From: Chitinispirillaceae bacterium
GTDB lineage: Bacteria; Fibrobacterota; Chitinivibrionia; Chitinivibrionales; Chitinispirillaceae
Length of the DNA: 33,448 nt
Direction of reading: 5' to 3'
NCBI GenBank assembly: GCA_016929595.1
Contig: JAFGIN010000150.1
Location: forward strand, 1 to 33,448
Below are positions 24,766 to 33,448 of the stretch, one piece after another (position 1 is the first letter of the stretch; each line of letters opens with the position of its first letter). Below the pieces are notes generated by a model. It was given only the letters and a program-made list of their open reading frames with translations. It was not told the origin of the DNA and made no database searches. The position numbers and the translations under genes were made by a program.

Positions 24766-26943
24766 ATGGCAACGACAGTAAAATCAAATGAGATCATCTC
24801 TATTCTGAAAAAAGAGATCGAAGCATTCAGTCCTCAAGCCAGTCAATCTGAAATTGGTGAAGTATTACAGACTGGAGACGGCATCGTCCGGGTTTACGGA
24901 CTTACATCAGTGATGTCAGGCGAACTTGTTGAGATTGAAATTCCAGGTAAAAGCCCTGTGACAGGCATTGCCCTTAACCTTGAAGAAAGTTATACAGGGG
25001 TAGTGCTTCTGGACGAAGCAGGAAGTGTAAAGGAGGGTTTTGCAGTAAAACGTACTGGCGCTATAGCATCAGTACCTGTTGGCGAAGAACTGCTTGGCAG
25101 GGTTGTTGACCCGTTAGGACGGCCTGTTGACGACGGACCTCCACTACACACAGTATTGAGGATGCCTATCGAGCGTAAAGCACCTGGTATTACAGCGCGC
25201 ATGGATGTTTGTGAACCGATGTACACCGGAATAAAAGCGATTGATGCGCTGGTACCTATTGGAAGAGGTCAGCGCGAACTTATTATTGGAGATAGACGTA
25301 CGGGAAAGACAGCTATTGCCATCGATGCTATTATCAATCAGAAAAACAGAGCACCTGAAGATAGAATGCACTGTTTCTATGTAGCGATCGGTCAGAAGCG
25401 ATCCACTGTTGTCCGTGTTGTTGACAAACTTAAAGAGATGGGTGCCATGGAATACACAACGGTGGTATGTGCTACAGCCAGTGATCCGGCACCGCTTCAG
25501 TACATCGCGCCTTATGCAGGATGTACAATGGCAGAGTATTTCAGGGATAATGGAAAACATGCTCTTATTATTTACGACGATCTTACAAAACAGGCTCAGG
25601 CGTATCGCCAGCTCTCACTACTGCTGAGACGCCCCCCCGGTCGTGAAGCATATCCAGGAGATGTTTTTTACCTTCATTCTCGACTTCTTGAACGTGCTGC
25701 AAAGCTCAGTAAAAAACTGGGTGGCGGTTCGCTTACCGCATTGCCTATTGTAGAGACACAGGCAGGTGATATTTCTGCGTATATTCCTACAAATGTCGTT
25801 TCTATCACCGATGGACAGATCTTCCTCGAAAGCCATCTTTTCAATTCGGGACTGCGCCCGGCAATTAACGCCGGTATCTCGGTTTCCCGTGTAGGTGGGT
25901 CAGCACAAATAAAAGCGATGAAACAGACAGCGGGTACACTGCGGCTTGACCTCGCACAATTCAGGGAACTTGCATCGTTCAGTCAGTTCAGCGCCGATCT
26001 TGATGCAACCACCAAGGCACAGCTTGCCCGTGGAGAACGACTTACAGAACTTCTCAAGCAGAAGCAATACCAGCCTCTCAATGTAATGAATCAGGTAATG
26101 ATTCTCTATGCCGGAACACGCGGCTTCCTTGATCGTTATGCTGTTAACAAACTGGGTGCCTACGAACGTCATCTGCACACGTTCCTTGAATTAAAATACA
26201 GTGATTTTATGAAGCGATTGCAGTCAGCAGGGCAACTTACCACAGATCTTGCCAAAGAAGCTGAAGAGGTACTTCACGATTTCGAAAAAATGTTCGATCC
26301 ATCATTCTCTGCAGATAAAATCGATGAAGGGTTTACTGCTGCACTTGCGATAGCTCTTGGCAGTACCGGAGGAAAACATCGCCGGGAAATTCTCCACATT
26401 ATCGAACGTGCAACTGCAAAAGAGCTCTCCTCGCCATCACTGCAGGGTGAAATTGAAGAGGCGCTCAATTCAGGGAATTCAGCAAAGGATGATAAATTCG
26501 ACCTTATCGTTAAATCCTGCATCATTCTTGACATAGATACCCCCTGCAGTTTACAGGAACTTTTCAGAACAGCAGCAAACGAACTGTCAAAAACTTTACA
26601 GGTTGACGAGGAACTCATTTATACCAAACTTAAAGAACGTGAAGAAAACAGTTCCACAGCACTTACGCCTCTTTTTGCGGTTCCCCACTTTATAGTACCC
26701 GGCAATAAAAAATTCCAGCTTCTGGCGGTCAGGAGTAAACCTGGAATACATTTCAGTGTGAGTGCGCCGGAGGTTCATGCGATCTTTTTCCTTGCCGGTA
26801 CCATAGATGAGCGTAATACGCATCTTCTATCACTTGCTACTGTTGCGCAGGTTGTCGATGATCATGATTTTGAATCCAAATGGACCAAAGCCCTCACTAT
26901 AGAGGAGTTGCGTGCTCTCATTCATTCCGGAAAACGGTTATAA
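24766..26943 (+). CDS. atpA: F1 ATP synthase alpha subunit fused to a PTS EIIA type-2-like domain
   Basis: A 725-aa protein; normal alpha is about 500-510. Residues 1-510 are a complete alpha subunit: P-loop GDRRTGKT (175-182), the catalytic-interface Arg R375 ([10 protein letters not shown]), QYQPL at 434-438. A mainly helical linker covers about 511-580. Residues about 583-718 read as a PTS EIIA fructose/Ntr-type domain: [16 protein letters not shown], a [19 protein letters not shown] segment, then [11 protein letters not shown] with the phosphorylatable-type His at H641, and [13 protein letters not shown], all in family order. The frame is open throughout. I chose the ATG at 24766 (GGA 6 nt upstream) over a GTG five codons earlier. 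No separate alpha gene is present, so every F1 should carry three EIIA-like domains. Phosphorylation and regulation are inferred. Confidence 0.93.
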   Translation: MATTVKSNEIISILKKEIEAFSPQASQSEIGEVLQTGDGIVRVYGLTSVMSGELVEIEIPGKSPVTGIALNLEESYTGVVLLDEAGSVKEGFAVKRTGAIASVPVGEELLGRVVDPLGRPVDDGPPLHTVLRMPIERKAPGITARMDVCEPMYTGIKAIDALVPIGRGQRELIIGDRRTGKTAIAIDAIINQKNRAPEDRMHCFYVAIGQKRSTVVRVVDKLKEMGAMEYTTVVCATASDPAPLQYIAPYAGCTMAEYFRDNGKHALIIYDDLTKQAQAYRQLSLLLRRPPGREAYPGDVFYLHSRLLERAAKLSKKLGGGSLTALPIVETQAGDISAYIPTNVVSITDGQIFLESHLFNSGLRPAINAGISVSRVGGSAQIKAMKQTAGTLRLDLAQFRELASFSQFSADLDATTKAQLARGERLTELLKQKQYQPLNVMNQVMILYAGTRGFLDRYAVNKLGAYERHLHTFLELKYSDFMKRLQSAGQLTTDLAKEAEEVLHDFEKMFDPSFSADKIDEGFTAALAIALGSTGGKHRREILHIIERATAKELSSPSLQGEIEEALNSGNSAKDDKFDLIVKSCIILDIDTPCSLQELFRTAANELSKTLQVDEELIYTKLKEREENSSTALTPLFAVPHFIVPGNKKFQLLAVRSKPGIHFSVSAPEVHAIFFLAGTIDERNTHLLSLATVAQVVDDHDFESKWTKALTIEELRALIHSGKRL

Positions 26944-26996
26944 GGAATTGCCGATTGATAACTCAAAATACATGACAAAGATCAGGGATGCACGAT

Positions 26997-27881
26997 ATGC
27001 AAAGTATACGAGAATTTAATGATAAACTCAAAAGTCTGAAAAACACCCGGAAGATAACCGGTTCCATGAAACTGGTTTCCACCGTAAAGTTTCAGAAATT
27101 TTCACGTTTAAAACCGTCAGCGGTTCGCTTTTCTCAATCGGTCGACATCGCCGCTTCGAAAATTCTGTCTTTTGAAAGGTCGGTAAAATCCAAAAATAAA
27201 AAAAGTGAAACAAGAGGTAATAAAGCTTTGATCCTTTTTTTTACAGCCGATAGAGGATTATGTGGAAGATACAACACTAATGTGTTTCGTGAAACACTCA
27301 GGATCAGCGAACAATTAAAAAACGACAGCTTGGTACCAGTTTACTGTTGCAGCGGCCTGAAAGGCTATACTTACCTTTCCCGATACAATCTTGACTGTGA
27401 TCACTTCTTCAACAGCGCCTCGGCAAATCCCGACGTCAGACATGCAGACGAGATTGCCCGCTACTGCCTTTCAAGGTACCTGTCCGGTGAGATCAATTCT
27501 GTTTACCTCGTTTATTCACTGCGTAGATCATCGCTTTCCGAAGAAGTAATCCATAAAAGGGTATTACCTTACGAACCAGAAGATGGAACAGCGTCTCAAG
27601 AAACTGACAGTCTGAAAGATAATCTGATCCTTGAGAATAAACCTGAAGTGGCGCTGAAACAGATGTATCAGATGAAAATGTTCTCCAGCGTTTATAAGAC
27701 GCTGGTTGAAGCCGCCGAAAGTGAGCATAGTGCCCGGATGAATGCAATGGAAACTGCTACCACTAACTGTGACAGAATGATCCAGTATTATCAGCAGCTT
27801 CGAAACAGGGCACGTCAGACCGCAATTACAACGGAGCTCAGTGAAATTGTTACTGGTAAAGAAGCTCTGGAACAAAACTGA
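26997..27881 (+). CDS. atpG: F1 ATP synthase subunit gamma
   Basis: The 294-aa central rotor shaft. The N-terminal helix LKNTRKITGSMKLVSTVKF and the C-terminal RNRARQTAITTELSEIVTGK are the conserved ends that form the coiled coil inside alpha3beta3. FFTADRGLCGRYN is the conserved Rossmann-like start. I chose the ATG at 26997 with AGGGA upstream. An ATG three codons earlier (26988) is equally in frame and cannot be excluded. It follows the atpA stop by 53 nt and precedes atpD by 43 nt. Confidence 0.95.
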   Translation: MQSIREFNDKLKSLKNTRKITGSMKLVSTVKFQKFSRLKPSAVRFSQSVDIAASKILSFERSVKSKNKKSETRGNKALILFFTADRGLCGRYNTNVFRETLRISEQLKNDSLVPVYCCSGLKGYTYLSRYNLDCDHFFNSASANPDVRHADEIARYCLSRYLSGEINSVYLVYSLRRSSLSEEVIHKRVLPYEPEDGTASQETDSLKDNLILENKPEVALKQMYQMKMFSSVYKTLVEAAESEHSARMNAMETATTNCDRMIQYYQQLRNRARQTAITTELSEIVTGKEALEQN

Positions 27882-27888
27882 ACTATAA

Positions 27889-29351
<1,463 letters not shown>

Positions 29352-29352
<1 letters not shown>

Positions 29353-29642
29353 TGAAAACTTTTTTATGTAAATTAGTTACACCAGAAAAGGTTCAGTTTG
29401 AAGCTTCAGTCTGGCAGGTATCGATTCGAAACAACGAAAGCAGTTTCGCAATGCGGGCAAACCATGCAGACTTGTTTTTTACTGCAGAATCAGGGATTCT
29501 TGAGATCGCCGCAACCGAGACTTCACGCCAGAAATGGGAGCTCAGCGATTCGATTCTGGAATTTCGGAATAATGAGTGTTCGATAATCTCCCGAAGTGCC
29601 CAACTTATTGGTGGAGGAAATCAGCAGACCGAAAAACGGTAA
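29352..29642 (+). CDS. atpC: F1 ATP synthase subunit epsilon, short form without C-terminal helices
   Basis: A 96-aa subunit covering only the N-terminal beta-sandwich (CKLVTPEKVQFEASVWQVSI, then MRANHADLFFTAESGILEI) and ending in a polar tail. Typical epsilon is 130-140 aa and carries a C-terminal helical hairpin that inhibits ATP hydrolysis. That part is absent, and the sequence after the stop does not encode it in the same frame. Short epsilon subunits are also known in Bacteroidota and Chlorobi. Last gene of the operon, start coupled to the atpD stop. Confidence 0.92.
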
Positions 29643-29903
29643 AAACAGGAGTTATGAGCCAGCAGTTCTTTTTAAACACTCATCGCTGATCCTTTGATCG
29701 CAATATCAGCCCGGATTGTGCACAATTTTTTGACTATTCTCACCTGAATGTTATAAATTATCTTATACGTTTGGTTAAATAAATCTCTAACCTCTATTCG
29801 TACTCAAATGTGGCACAAATCAAAGCTCCCGTTTTAATTTGTGTGAGCAAACGTTTATAGTGGCCAACACTGATCATTTTTATTCTCAGAATAAGGTTAT
29901 AAC
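29643..29903. other. Intergenic region between atpC and the ligase-ACP-acyltransferase gene
   Basis: These 261 nt contain several inverted repeats but no clear U-tract terminator. GCTGAT/ATCAGC (29685-29710) may be the end of the atp transcript. A perfect 12-bp palindrome ATTGTGCACAAT (29715-29726) followed by TTTT is weak as a hairpin. CACAAAT/ATTTGTG (29814-29843) is listed separately. An 11-codon frame at 29654 (AGGAG 3 nt before its ATG) is too short to call. Confidence 0.4.
29814..29843. promoter_or_regulatory. Inverted repeat CACAAAT...ATTTGTG
   Basis: Two 7-bp arms (29814-29820 and 29837-29843) separated by 16 nt end 60 nt before the next start codon. It may be an operator for the downstream gene or a weak transcript-end hairpin. 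No U-tract follows. Confidence 0.3.
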
Positions 29904-32579
29904 ATGAACAGACATGTTTATATAGAAATTCTCCATGATACGATTCAACGGAACAGACAAAGGAATTGTCTGCATATCAAACGCGTCGGGAAATATACCG
30001 ATTGGACCTACGGTGATTTTCACAGAGATCTTAATCGCCTCACATCCTATCTGAAAAAATGCGGCTTGAAAAAGGGCGATAATGCGATAGTAATAGGTGA
30101 AAACAGCCCTGAGTGGGTTATCGCACACCATTCGATTATCCTCACGGGGGCCTGTGCAGTACCGGTTGATCCAAACATTCCACCAGCGGAAATAGAATCG
30201 ATCACCACCATTACTGAAGCAAAGATCATTTTTTGTACTTCAACATACCTTAAAATGTTCAAAGGTTTCAAGGTTCAGTATTCATTTATTGACAAAATAA
30301 TCAACCTTGACCCGCAGTCTGACGAAAAAGAAAGCATTTCAAAAGCGCTCAGAGCAGGAAATGTTGATAGAGATGCATTTGATCTGGAGTGCGCACCTGA
30401 TGACCCGATGGTCATAATATTTACATCTGGAACTACAGGTAACGCAAAAGGGGTCATACTCTGTCAGAAAAACTTTACCGCAGTTTGTCATTACGCAGTT
30501 CCGAGAATGAAACTGAAACCACAGGATGTTGCATGCGCAGTCCTCCCGTTGCACCATGTTTTCGGGTTTGCCGCCTGTATCGCCGGTCCGCTGTCTGCCG
30601 GAACAAGTATCGTTTTTGTTCCACATGTTAAAGGGCCACTCATCCTTGAAGCACTTCGGGATAAAGGGGTTACCTATCTTCCTGCAGTTCCGAAGATGCT
30701 GGCACTTTTTTACGACACGATACTTCATAACGTAAAGAAAAAAGGACCGGCTGTTGTAACCATGTTCTCCACAATGAATGCATTGAGCAGGACTGTCGGC
30801 AACAGACTGGGAGATTCATTCCAGCGCAGCCTTTTTGCAACAGTGCACAAGTCGTTTGGTGGAAAACTTCGCCTGATCATTTCCGGAGGAGCTGCCCTCA
30901 ACAAAAAGCACTGGAACGGCTTTCGTCAGCTCGGATTTACGATTGTTGAAGGATACGGATTGACAGAAACTTTTGGTCCGATAACGGTCTCGCCCGGAGA
31001 AAATGCGAGACTGGGTTCAGTTGGTCCGGCTCTCAGCGAAAACGAAATCAGGATCGATTCACCCGATCATAATGGTATTGGTGAAGTATTACTGAGAGGA
31101 ACCTGTGTTTTTAAAGGGTACTATAAAAATCCCGAACAGACAGATCTTGTATTTGACCAGGAAGGCTGGTTTCATACGGGAGACCTCGGCAAACTGGATA
31201 AAGATGGTTTTCTTTATCTGTCTGGCCGTAAGAAGGATATGATCGTTCTAGACAATGGAAAAAATGTATATCCGGATGAACTTGAGGATTTCTATGGAAC
31301 TTCACCGTTAATCGAAGAGATAGGCGTTTTTGGTATTGTCAACGAGGGTTGCGAAATTGTGGCAGCCGCAATTGTCCCAACAAAGGAGATTTGCAGCTCC
31401 AAAACTGTCACAGATGCAGCCAACATACTCTTCGATGAACTTACACGAATCGGAAAAACGCTTCCTGTTTACAGACGTATCACCGATTTTGTAACACTTT
31501 ACACACCACTCCCCCGTACGACAACCCGAAAAATAAAAAGACACGACCTCAAAAAAATATACAACTCCATTAAACGCAAGTCTGCCAATAAAACATCCGG
31601 CACAGAACAGCTTTCGGTTATGGAAATTGCCATGATGGAAACACTTGAATATGCTGGTACTATAAAAGCGATAATGGTTGCAGCACCGAAAACAGACGAA
31701 AGAATAATAAATCCGCGTTCCCACCTTGAAATAGATATAGGACTCGATTCTCTGGAAAAAATTGAGCTGCTCACCGTAATCGAAAAACAGTTCGCCGTTA
31801 CGGTTGAAGACGCTGTTTTTGAAAAAATGGAAACGGTCGCAGATGTAGTATCGCTCCTTCTGGAAAACAGGCTTAATAAAGGGCCATCCACAGTATCAAG
31901 TATTCTGAATTTCAAAGCGCGGCTTTTGAACAATACACCTGATTACATCAAATTCCCTGAAAAATCCAAACTCTTTGATACGGTATTACCACAACTGAAT
32001 AAACTAAACCCAGCCTTCTGTCATGCCAGTGAGGTTAAAGGGCTGGAGAAAATCAATAATATCATCTTGCCGATGATCTTCATTGCAAACCACAATAAAC
32101 CAGAAGATTTTCTCATGCTGCTCGAATCTCTTCCTCATGTAATACGAAAGGAAACGGTTACATTCAATGATCCATTATTTAAAGGATCTCTTTCAAAATT
32201 GCACTTTTTCCAGGATCACATTCTTCCCCTTGAAAAACCGAATGATCCGCTTGAAATACTGAAAATGTCCATATCAGTCATAAAAAGCGGCAGGAATCTC
32301 ATTCTGTTTCCTGAAGGAATTATCAGTAAACCAGGCATTCTCGGATCATTCAAAAGTGGTGCCTGCCTGCTTGCAAAAGAAACAGATGCAATGATCGTTC
32401 CGATAAAAATTACAGGGCCATATCATTTACAATCAAAATTCATCCATTCGAAGAAAACAGGACTTGTCATAGGAATGCCTCTGCAGTACAATGATCTTTT
32501 CGACGATAAAACGGATGCGATTCAGGCACCGGTGAGCGATGCCTCTGCGGCATTGCGCAAAATCATTGAAAGGTTATAA
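29904..32579 (+). CDS. Acyl-AMP ligase - acyl carrier protein - LPLAT acyltransferase fusion
   Basis: An 891-aa, three-part enzyme. Residues 1-550 are an AMP-forming ligase: FTSGTTGNAKG (173-183), EGYGLTETFG (349-358), FHTGDLG, GRKKDMIVLDNGKNVYP, and the catalytic Lys K543 in PRTTTRKIKR. Residues about 570-655 are a carrier domain with the phosphopantetheine Ser S616 in GLDSLEKIEL. Residues about 690-890 are a PlsC/LPLAT acyltransferase with HX4D (H730-D735, NHNKPED) and FPEG (802-805). It probably activates a fatty acid, loads it on its own carrier and transfers it to a lysophospholipid or other acceptor. E. coli Aas combines the same activities in the opposite order and without a built-in carrier. 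AAGG lies 7-8 nt before the ATG. The acyl chain and acceptor cannot be told. Confidence 0.92.
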   Translation: MNRHVYIEILHDTIQRNRQRNCLHIKRVGKYTDWTYGDFHRDLNRLTSYLKKCGLKKGDNAIVIGENSPEWVIAHHSIILTGACAVPVDPNIPPAEIESITTITEAKIIFCTSTYLKMFKGFKVQYSFIDKIINLDPQSDEKESISKALRAGNVDRDAFDLECAPDDPMVIIFTSGTTGNAKGVILCQKNFTAVCHYAVPRMKLKPQDVACAVLPLHHVFGFAACIAGPLSAGTSIVFVPHVKGPLILEALRDKGVTYLPAVPKMLALFYDTILHNVKKKGPAVVTMFSTMNALSRTVGNRLGDSFQRSLFATVHKSFGGKLRLIISGGAALNKKHWNGFRQLGFTIVEGYGLTETFGPITVSPGENARLGSVGPALSENEIRIDSPDHNGIGEVLLRGTCVFKGYYKNPEQTDLVFDQEGWFHTGDLGKLDKDGFLYLSGRKKDMIVLDNGKNVYPDELEDFYGTSPLIEEIGVFGIVNEGCEIVAAAIVPTKEICSSKTVTDAANILFDELTRIGKTLPVYRRITDFVTLYTPLPRTTTRKIKRHDLKKIYNSIKRKSANKTSGTEQLSVMEIAMMETLEYAGTIKAIMVAAPKTDERIINPRSHLEIDIGLDSLEKIELLTVIEKQFAVTVEDAVFEKMETVADVVSLLLENRLNKGPSTVSSILNFKARLLNNTPDYIKFPEKSKLFDTVLPQLNKLNPAFCHASEVKGLEKINNIILPMIFIANHNKPEDFLMLLESLPHVIRKETVTFNDPLFKGSLSKLHFFQDHILPLEKPNDPLEILKMSISVIKSGRNLILFPEGIISKPGILGSFKSGACLLAKETDAMIVPIKITGPYHLQSKFIHSKKTGLVIGMPLQYNDLFDDKTDAIQAPVSDASAALRKIIERL

Positions 32580-32671
32580 TTTTGGGTCCATCCATAGGGT
32601 TCAACAATGAAACTATCCGACATAGTGAAAATGGGATCACACACATTATTTTTAAATTTGCGGGATTAAAT

Positions 32672-32693
32672 TTCCAACACATTGATGTTGGAA
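32672..32693. promoter_or_regulatory. 8-bp hairpin in front of the methyltransferase gene
   Basis: TTCCAACA pairs perfectly with TGTTGGAA around CATTGA and ends 21 nt before the start codon, just upstream of the GAGG ribosome site. No U-tract follows, so it is not an intrinsic terminator. An operator or leader structure is possible. Confidence 0.35.
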
Positions 32694-32714
32694 TATCGAT
32701 GAGGAAATTAAATT

Positions 32715-33353
32715 ATGCTGACAAATAGACAACATCAAAGATTAATCAGTGATTATTATGATGCCGAAGCTCCATTGTATGCTGAAAAATATCATAACGA
32801 ACTGGACACTAAACCCTATGATCGATATATCCTGTCCCGATTTTCTAACTACATTCCCCCTGCAGGTATCATTTGCGAAATAGGATGTGGCCCGGGCCAG
32901 GTCAGCGGATACCTCAATAAGGGGAATAAAACAATCTTCGGACTGGATCTTTCTTTGTGCATGCTTAATGAGGCAAAAAAATCGCATCACTTCGACGATA
33001 CTGTAAAAGGAGACTATTTCACAATGCCATTCAGAGATGAGTCGCTTGATGGAATTCTGGCCTTCTACTCTATTGTACATGATGAAACCACACAGATTGA
33101 ACAGCTCCTGTATGAAATCAGAAGAGTGTTAAAAATGAACGGAAAGGTTCTTTTATCTTTCCATACAGGCAATGAGAGAATCTCTACAAGCAATAAAAAA
33201 GACAGTATTGAATACATCTTTCATGATACCGAACAAGTGTACGACTATATCATCGAGTCTGAATTTTTAATTCTTGAAGGTGTTGTTCGACTCCCCTACC
33301 CCGATGCAGAATTTCCAAGCAAGCGCACATACTTTCTGCTGGAAAAGGATTGA
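32715..33353 (+). CDS. Class I SAM-dependent methyltransferase
   Basis: A 212-aa protein of the Methyltransf_11/25 type. The SAM-binding motif I is CEIGCGPGQ (54-62), the acidic ribose-binding residue is D78 (GLDLS), motif II-like GDYFTMPF is at 99-106 and LDGILAFYSIVHDE follows. The ending YPDAEFPSKRTYFLLEK is common in this group. Substrate is unknown. GAGG lies about 10 nt before the ATG. It is 135 nt after the acyltransferase fusion on the same strand and may have its own promoter. Confidence 0.88.
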   Translation: MLTNRQHQRLISDYYDAEAPLYAEKYHNELDTKPYDRYILSRFSNYIPPAGIICEIGCGPGQVSGYLNKGNKTIFGLDLSLCMLNEAKKSHHFDDTVKGDYFTMPFRDESLDGILAFYSIVHDETTQIEQLLYEIRRVLKMNGKVLLSFHTGNERISTSNKKDSIEYIFHDTEQVYDYIIESEFLILEGVVRLPYPDAEFPSKRTYFLLEKD

Positions 33354-33448
33354 AGTGATATTAAATGTTATCTCCCACACTTGCATCATATCTTCTTAGA
33401 ATTTTTCTTACATTATTATAGTGCACAAAAATCGACTATGCAGCCTTA
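33354..33448. other. Window end, no feature seen
   Basis: These 95 AT-rich nt after the methyltransferase stop show no ORF start, terminator or repeat that I can support. Confidence 0.5.

Noticed and set aside
26942-26954. 13-bp match TAAGGAATTGCCG shared with 13240-13252
   Set aside because: Only two copies in different contexts, one spanning a stop codon. Chance cannot be excluded and no further structure links them.
29654-29689. 11-codon frame after atpC with a good ribosome site
   Set aside because: Too short to support as a gene without conservation or expression data.
29715-29726. ATTGTGCACAAT followed by T as terminator of the atp operon
   Set aside because: It can form only a 4-bp stem, too weak for an intrinsic terminator.

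Overview
The window looks like chromosomal core sequence of a Gram-negative bacterium. It encodes apolipoprotein N-acyltransferase (Lnt), an MCE/MlaD-type envelope protein and Tat-exported proteins, next to dnaA with a probable origin region and a complete F-type ATP synthase operon. PKD/FGE-sulfatase surface proteins, GGDEF/HD-GYP signalling and an AT-leaning base composition would fit Fibrobacterota (Chitinivibrionia-like) or a neighbouring phylum. That placement is a guess, because no rRNA or other marker gene is present.

Layout. 1-146: an 8-bp tandem repeat array running into the stop codon of a Tat-exported DUF362 protein (144-1052, minus). 1322-3010 (minus): a membrane polyferredoxin that reads as a NapH-NapG fusion. 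3460-4656 (plus): a PLP aminotransferase flanked by related intergenic repeats. 4870-12675 (minus): a long same-strand block. It starts at a good promoter and holds a FecR/PKD/FGE surface protein, lnt, argF, a KaiC-like ATPase, two small membrane proteins and two single-domain response regulators, and it ends at a clear terminator. 12898-13191 (minus): a small FlgM-like protein containing a G9 tract. 13239-13365 (plus): two terminators with no plus-strand gene in front of them. 13434-15227 (minus): CstA. 15395-16288 (plus): an orphan MCE protein, convergent with a DUF5610-like protein (16272-16943). 16944-17474: probable oriC, then dnaA. 18866-21641 (minus): a STAS protein and a large GGDEF+HD-GYP protein. 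21985-29642 (plus): a small exported protein and atpBEFHAGDC. 29904-32579 (plus): an acyl-AMP ligase-ACP-acyltransferase fusion. 32715-33353 (plus): a methyltransferase.

The most striking gene is atpA. The F1 alpha subunit is about 725 residues instead of about 505. After the normal alpha chain there is a helical linker and then a domain that reads as a PTS EIIA type-2 (fructose/Ntr) domain, with the phosphorylatable histidine motif AVPH intact. In the same operon the epsilon subunit (96 aa) lacks the C-terminal helical hairpin that normally inhibits ATP hydrolysis. Together these suggest an ATP synthase whose regulation has moved from epsilon to a PTS-like domain on alpha. The c subunit has the proton-type carboxylate site without the Na+ ligands.

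Other notable points are the ligase-ACP-LPLAT protein (Aas-like, with the domain order reversed and its own carrier), a GGDEF/HD-GYP protein whose receiver domain has lost its phosphoacceptor Asp, a KaiC/response-regulator operon behind argF, and the FlgM-like gene with a mononucleotide run that could slip.
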